Source of the DNA: Bacteroidota bacterium
GTDB lineage: Bacteria > Bacteroidota > Bacteroidia > J057 > JADKCL01
DNA length: 64,000 bases
Assembly (NCBI GenBank): GCA_016718825.1
Contig: JADKCL010000003.1
Location: 1-64,000 of the forward strand
Reading direction: 5' to 3'
Below are positions 62,255 to 64,000 of this stretch, piece by piece. A program made the position numbers and the translations under genes. The notes under the pieces were generated by a model. The model saw nothing but the letters and a program-made list of their open reading frames with translations. It was not told the origin of the DNA and ran no database searches. Position 1 is the first letter of the stretch, and each line of letters begins with the position of its first letter.

Positions 62255-62923
62255 ATGCGCAAAACCTTCATCCTTTGTTGTCTCTTATTCCTTGGCGGAA
62301 TCGCAGCGGCACAAAATACCGCAACCGACTTCAAATACGCATTGAAGCTCAGCAACCTGAGTTCCCTCACGATTTCAAGAATCCGTGACACGCAAGGGAA
62401 TAATATTGGAGGGAGCTACTTGCGCTTGTTTCAGCCGATTCCTAGCTTTTCCTACAAGACGAAAAAAGGCAACTTCAATGAAATCGGATTGAACCACCTT
62501 GCGCTCAATTCGAGTAGCAGGGCTACACCCCGGGCATCACTTTCCAATTTTGGCTTGTCGGTTTCGCTTTCCAAATATTGGGTATTCCTCAAAAGCAAGG
62601 AAACCCAATGGGTTCCCATGCTCGGTGTTGGGCTCACTCCCTCCTATTCCTTCTCGCAACTCGATCCCAACAACAATGTCGCGAGGATCAAAGCCAGACA
62701 GCAATTGGGAGTCGAATTGCTCCTTACGCCACGTATTACCTGGTTTTCCAAGAATCGGTTTTTCATGGATTTTGGGCTGCCGATCAGTTTGGCAAGCTTG
62801 AACATGACCTCTGCGACTATTCAGCCATTAAACTCCACGACAAGTCGAGACCAAACGAGTTTCAATTTCCGTCTGTTTTCCCCTCGTGTGATGGGGCTCA
62901 TCGGATTCGGCATCAAACTCTGA
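62255..62923 (+). CDS. Secreted beta-rich protein, paralogue A
   Basis: 222 residues. Signal peptide MRKTFILCCLLFLGGIAAAQ. Strands with alternating hydrophobicity (FKYALKLSNLSSLTISRIRD, SFSYKTKKGNFNEIGLNHLA, LGVELLLTPRITWFSKNRFF) end in MGLIGFGIKL with a C-terminal hydrophobic residue, as in outer-membrane beta-barrels. It resembles the next gene in layout (signal, KTKKG/QTKRG motif, GIKL/GIKF end), so they are probably old paralogues. Function unknown. Confidence 0.75.
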   Translation: MRKTFILCCLLFLGGIAAAQNTATDFKYALKLSNLSSLTISRIRDTQGNNIGGSYLRLFQPIPSFSYKTKKGNFNEIGLNHLALNSSSRATPRASLSNFGLSVSLSKYWVFLKSKETQWVPMLGVGLTPSYSFSQLDPNNNVARIKARQQLGVELLLTPRITWFSKNRFFMDFGLPISLASLNMTSATIQPLNSTTSRDQTSFNFRLFSPRVMGLIGFGIKL

Positions 62924-62967
62924 AACGCATTCCTGCCAAGACCATGCACCGATTTTGGGATGCTTGA
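62912..62967 (+). repeat. 56-bp direct repeat, copy 1
   Basis: It spans the last codons and 3' flank of paralogue A (atcaaactctgaaacgcatt...). It matches 63798-63853 with one difference. Confidence 0.85.
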
Positions 62968-63010
62968 GAAGCAATGATTTCTGTTTCTTTGTTCTCAAGA
63001 CTTCTCGCCC

Positions 63011-63712
63011 ATGAAAAAAAGCATATTGACCATCCTCATCGCCACCCTGGCAATTTCAATCTCAGCCCAAGCTCCACGTTTTGAATTTCGGCACCTTGTC
63101 AAAATAGGCAATGCCACTACTTGGGGACCACGTTCGATTTGGGTGAAAGATGCGCAAGGTATCGAAGTCGGGATTCATGATGCCTTGAAGGTCGATCTTC
63201 TACAAATTACGCCTACTTTTGGTTGGCAAACGAAACGTGGTGATCTCTGCGAAGTGGCGATCACCAATTGGGCGTTTCGGTTTCAGGAAACGATCGAAGT
63301 AGCAAGTCAGGGGCTTGTTTCGGGATCTGTTCGTATCACTGATTTGGGTGCGAAATTCAGCTACTTCACCCGCTTCTTGAAAAAGCAGGATCACCTTGTG
63401 TCGCTTTTGCTAGGTTTCGAGGTGATGCCTCGGTTTGATCGTTACCATTCCCGACCAGCGCTCTCAACGATTTTTCCTGAATTGAAACAGAACCTCTCCT
63501 TGGGAGCCAACATTGCGCCGCGGATCGCATTTTATCCAAACTCGAAGTTTTTTGCTGATATCACGGGGAGCGTTACACTTGCCGAATACCATGTTGCAAG
63601 CCTTATCTATTCCAGCAATGGTTCCATACCGGCACCCGGCCTTCATAACGACTGGCTGGGAATTTTGGAAGGAAATTTTGGACTTACTGCATCGGCGGGC
63701 ATCAAGTTTTGA
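63011..63712 (+). CDS. Secreted beta-rich protein, paralogue B
   Basis: 233 residues. Signal peptide MKKSILTILIATLAISISAQ. LVKIGNATTWGPRSIWVKDA, LQITPTFGWQTKRGDLCEVA, LVSLLLGFEVMPRFDRYHSR, NIAPRIAFYPNSKFFADITG and a GLTASAGIKF end give the same barrel-like pattern as paralogue A, from which it is 87 bases away. A third decayed copy of the family's 3' end lies downstream at 63798. No function known. Confidence 0.75.
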   Translation: MKKSILTILIATLAISISAQAPRFEFRHLVKIGNATTWGPRSIWVKDAQGIEVGIHDALKVDLLQITPTFGWQTKRGDLCEVAITNWAFRFQETIEVASQGLVSGSVRITDLGAKFSYFTRFLKKQDHLVSLLLGFEVMPRFDRYHSRPALSTIFPELKQNLSLGANIAPRIAFYPNSKFFADITGSVTLAEYHVASLIYSSNGSIPAPGLHNDWLGILEGNFGLTASAGIKF

Positions 63713-63797
63713 TTATTTATTCAGGAATTAGCTGATAATCAAGCCAATGTCAAAGACAGATCTTCCTGAACAGATTGGGTTCAGGTTTTTCCTCGGG

Positions 63798-63853
63798 ATC
63801 AAACTCTAAAACGCATTCCTGCCAAGACCATGCACCGATTTTGGGATGCTTGA
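63798..63853 (+). repeat. 56-bp direct repeat, copy 2 (gene-end relic)
   Basis: The repeat begins in ctcgggatcaaactctaaaa, equivalent to the GIKL codons and stop of paralogue A, but no gene precedes it. It is the 3' relic of a lost third paralogue. Confidence 0.75.
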
Positions 63854-64000
63854 TTTGCAGAAATCGAACGTATTTTGATAAAAGGGCATTCGGTAATTCA
63901 ATTTCATAGATGATTTTCATGGAAAGCGTCGCATTCTCAAGAAGTGCGGCGCTTTTCCATTGAATCCGACCGATTCCTTAAAACCCTTCAAAAATCCCCA

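Overview
The window is bacterial and almost certainly from the Bacteroidota. Six secreted proteins end, or ended before a frameshift, in a type IX secretion (T9SS) sorting domain of the YPNP...GIYF type. There is a TonB receptor paired with a DUF4249 lipoprotein, LytTR/LytS-type signalling with a Y_Y_Y propeller kinase, many small lipoproteins, and almost no Shine-Dalgarno sequences. Base composition is near 50% G+C, as in Saprospiria-like members; that placement is an inference.

Layout. 1-6.4 kb: secreted and membrane proteins ending with an arsenosugar-type arsenite methyltransferase (arsM). 6.5-9.1 kb: START-like protein, tRNA-Leu(UAA), a decayed ParD/ParE-type toxin-antitoxin locus, lipoprotein. 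9.1-18.3 kb: three T9SS cargo proteins and an M15 peptidase with a lipoprotein partner. 18.9-22.5 kb: an unrecognised tightly coupled cassette (zinc-ribbon protein, TPR protein with ten near-identical 34-residue repeats, tiny third reading frame). 22.7-27.2 kb: a tRNA islet with a PTH2-type peptidyl-tRNA hydrolase carrying an in-frame UAG, an S24-like protein, an unknown frameshifted gene, an amber-suppressor tRNA (CUA), three more tRNAs (two with abnormal anticodon loops), then an SDR-like/LRR pair and a decayed second copy of the hairpin+tRNA module. 27.2-34.6 kb: cupin/DUF2202 pair, a second effector-like/lipoprotein pair, a giant CheB-CheR-PAS-kinase-receiver protein, a TIMP-like protein. 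34.7-42.6 kb: a stretch bounded by 65-bp direct repeats of the tRNA-Gly 3' end; it holds duplicated secreted proteins, two T9SS proteins and a LytTR/LytS system whose probable operators (21-bp direct repeats) lie upstream of three transcription units. 43-64 kb: mainly housekeeping and envelope genes: mutS (frameshifted), a TetR/PEP-utilising enzyme pair, LolA-like protein, SPOUT methyltransferase, DUF4249/TonB receptor, L-serine dehydratase, subtilisin-like protease, aquaporin Z, ffh, and two related secreted proteins.

The most unusual part is the tRNA islet: a structurally sound tRNA with anticodon CUA lies 1.3 kb downstream of a PTH2 gene that needs UAG read-through to make its first strand and helix, while neighbouring genes end normally in UAG. 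Six genes carry single-base indels (parE remnant, two T9SS proteins, the islet gene, cheB/cheR, mutS). Either the assembly has residual indel errors or the strain is accumulating them after mutS loss; sequence alone cannot decide.
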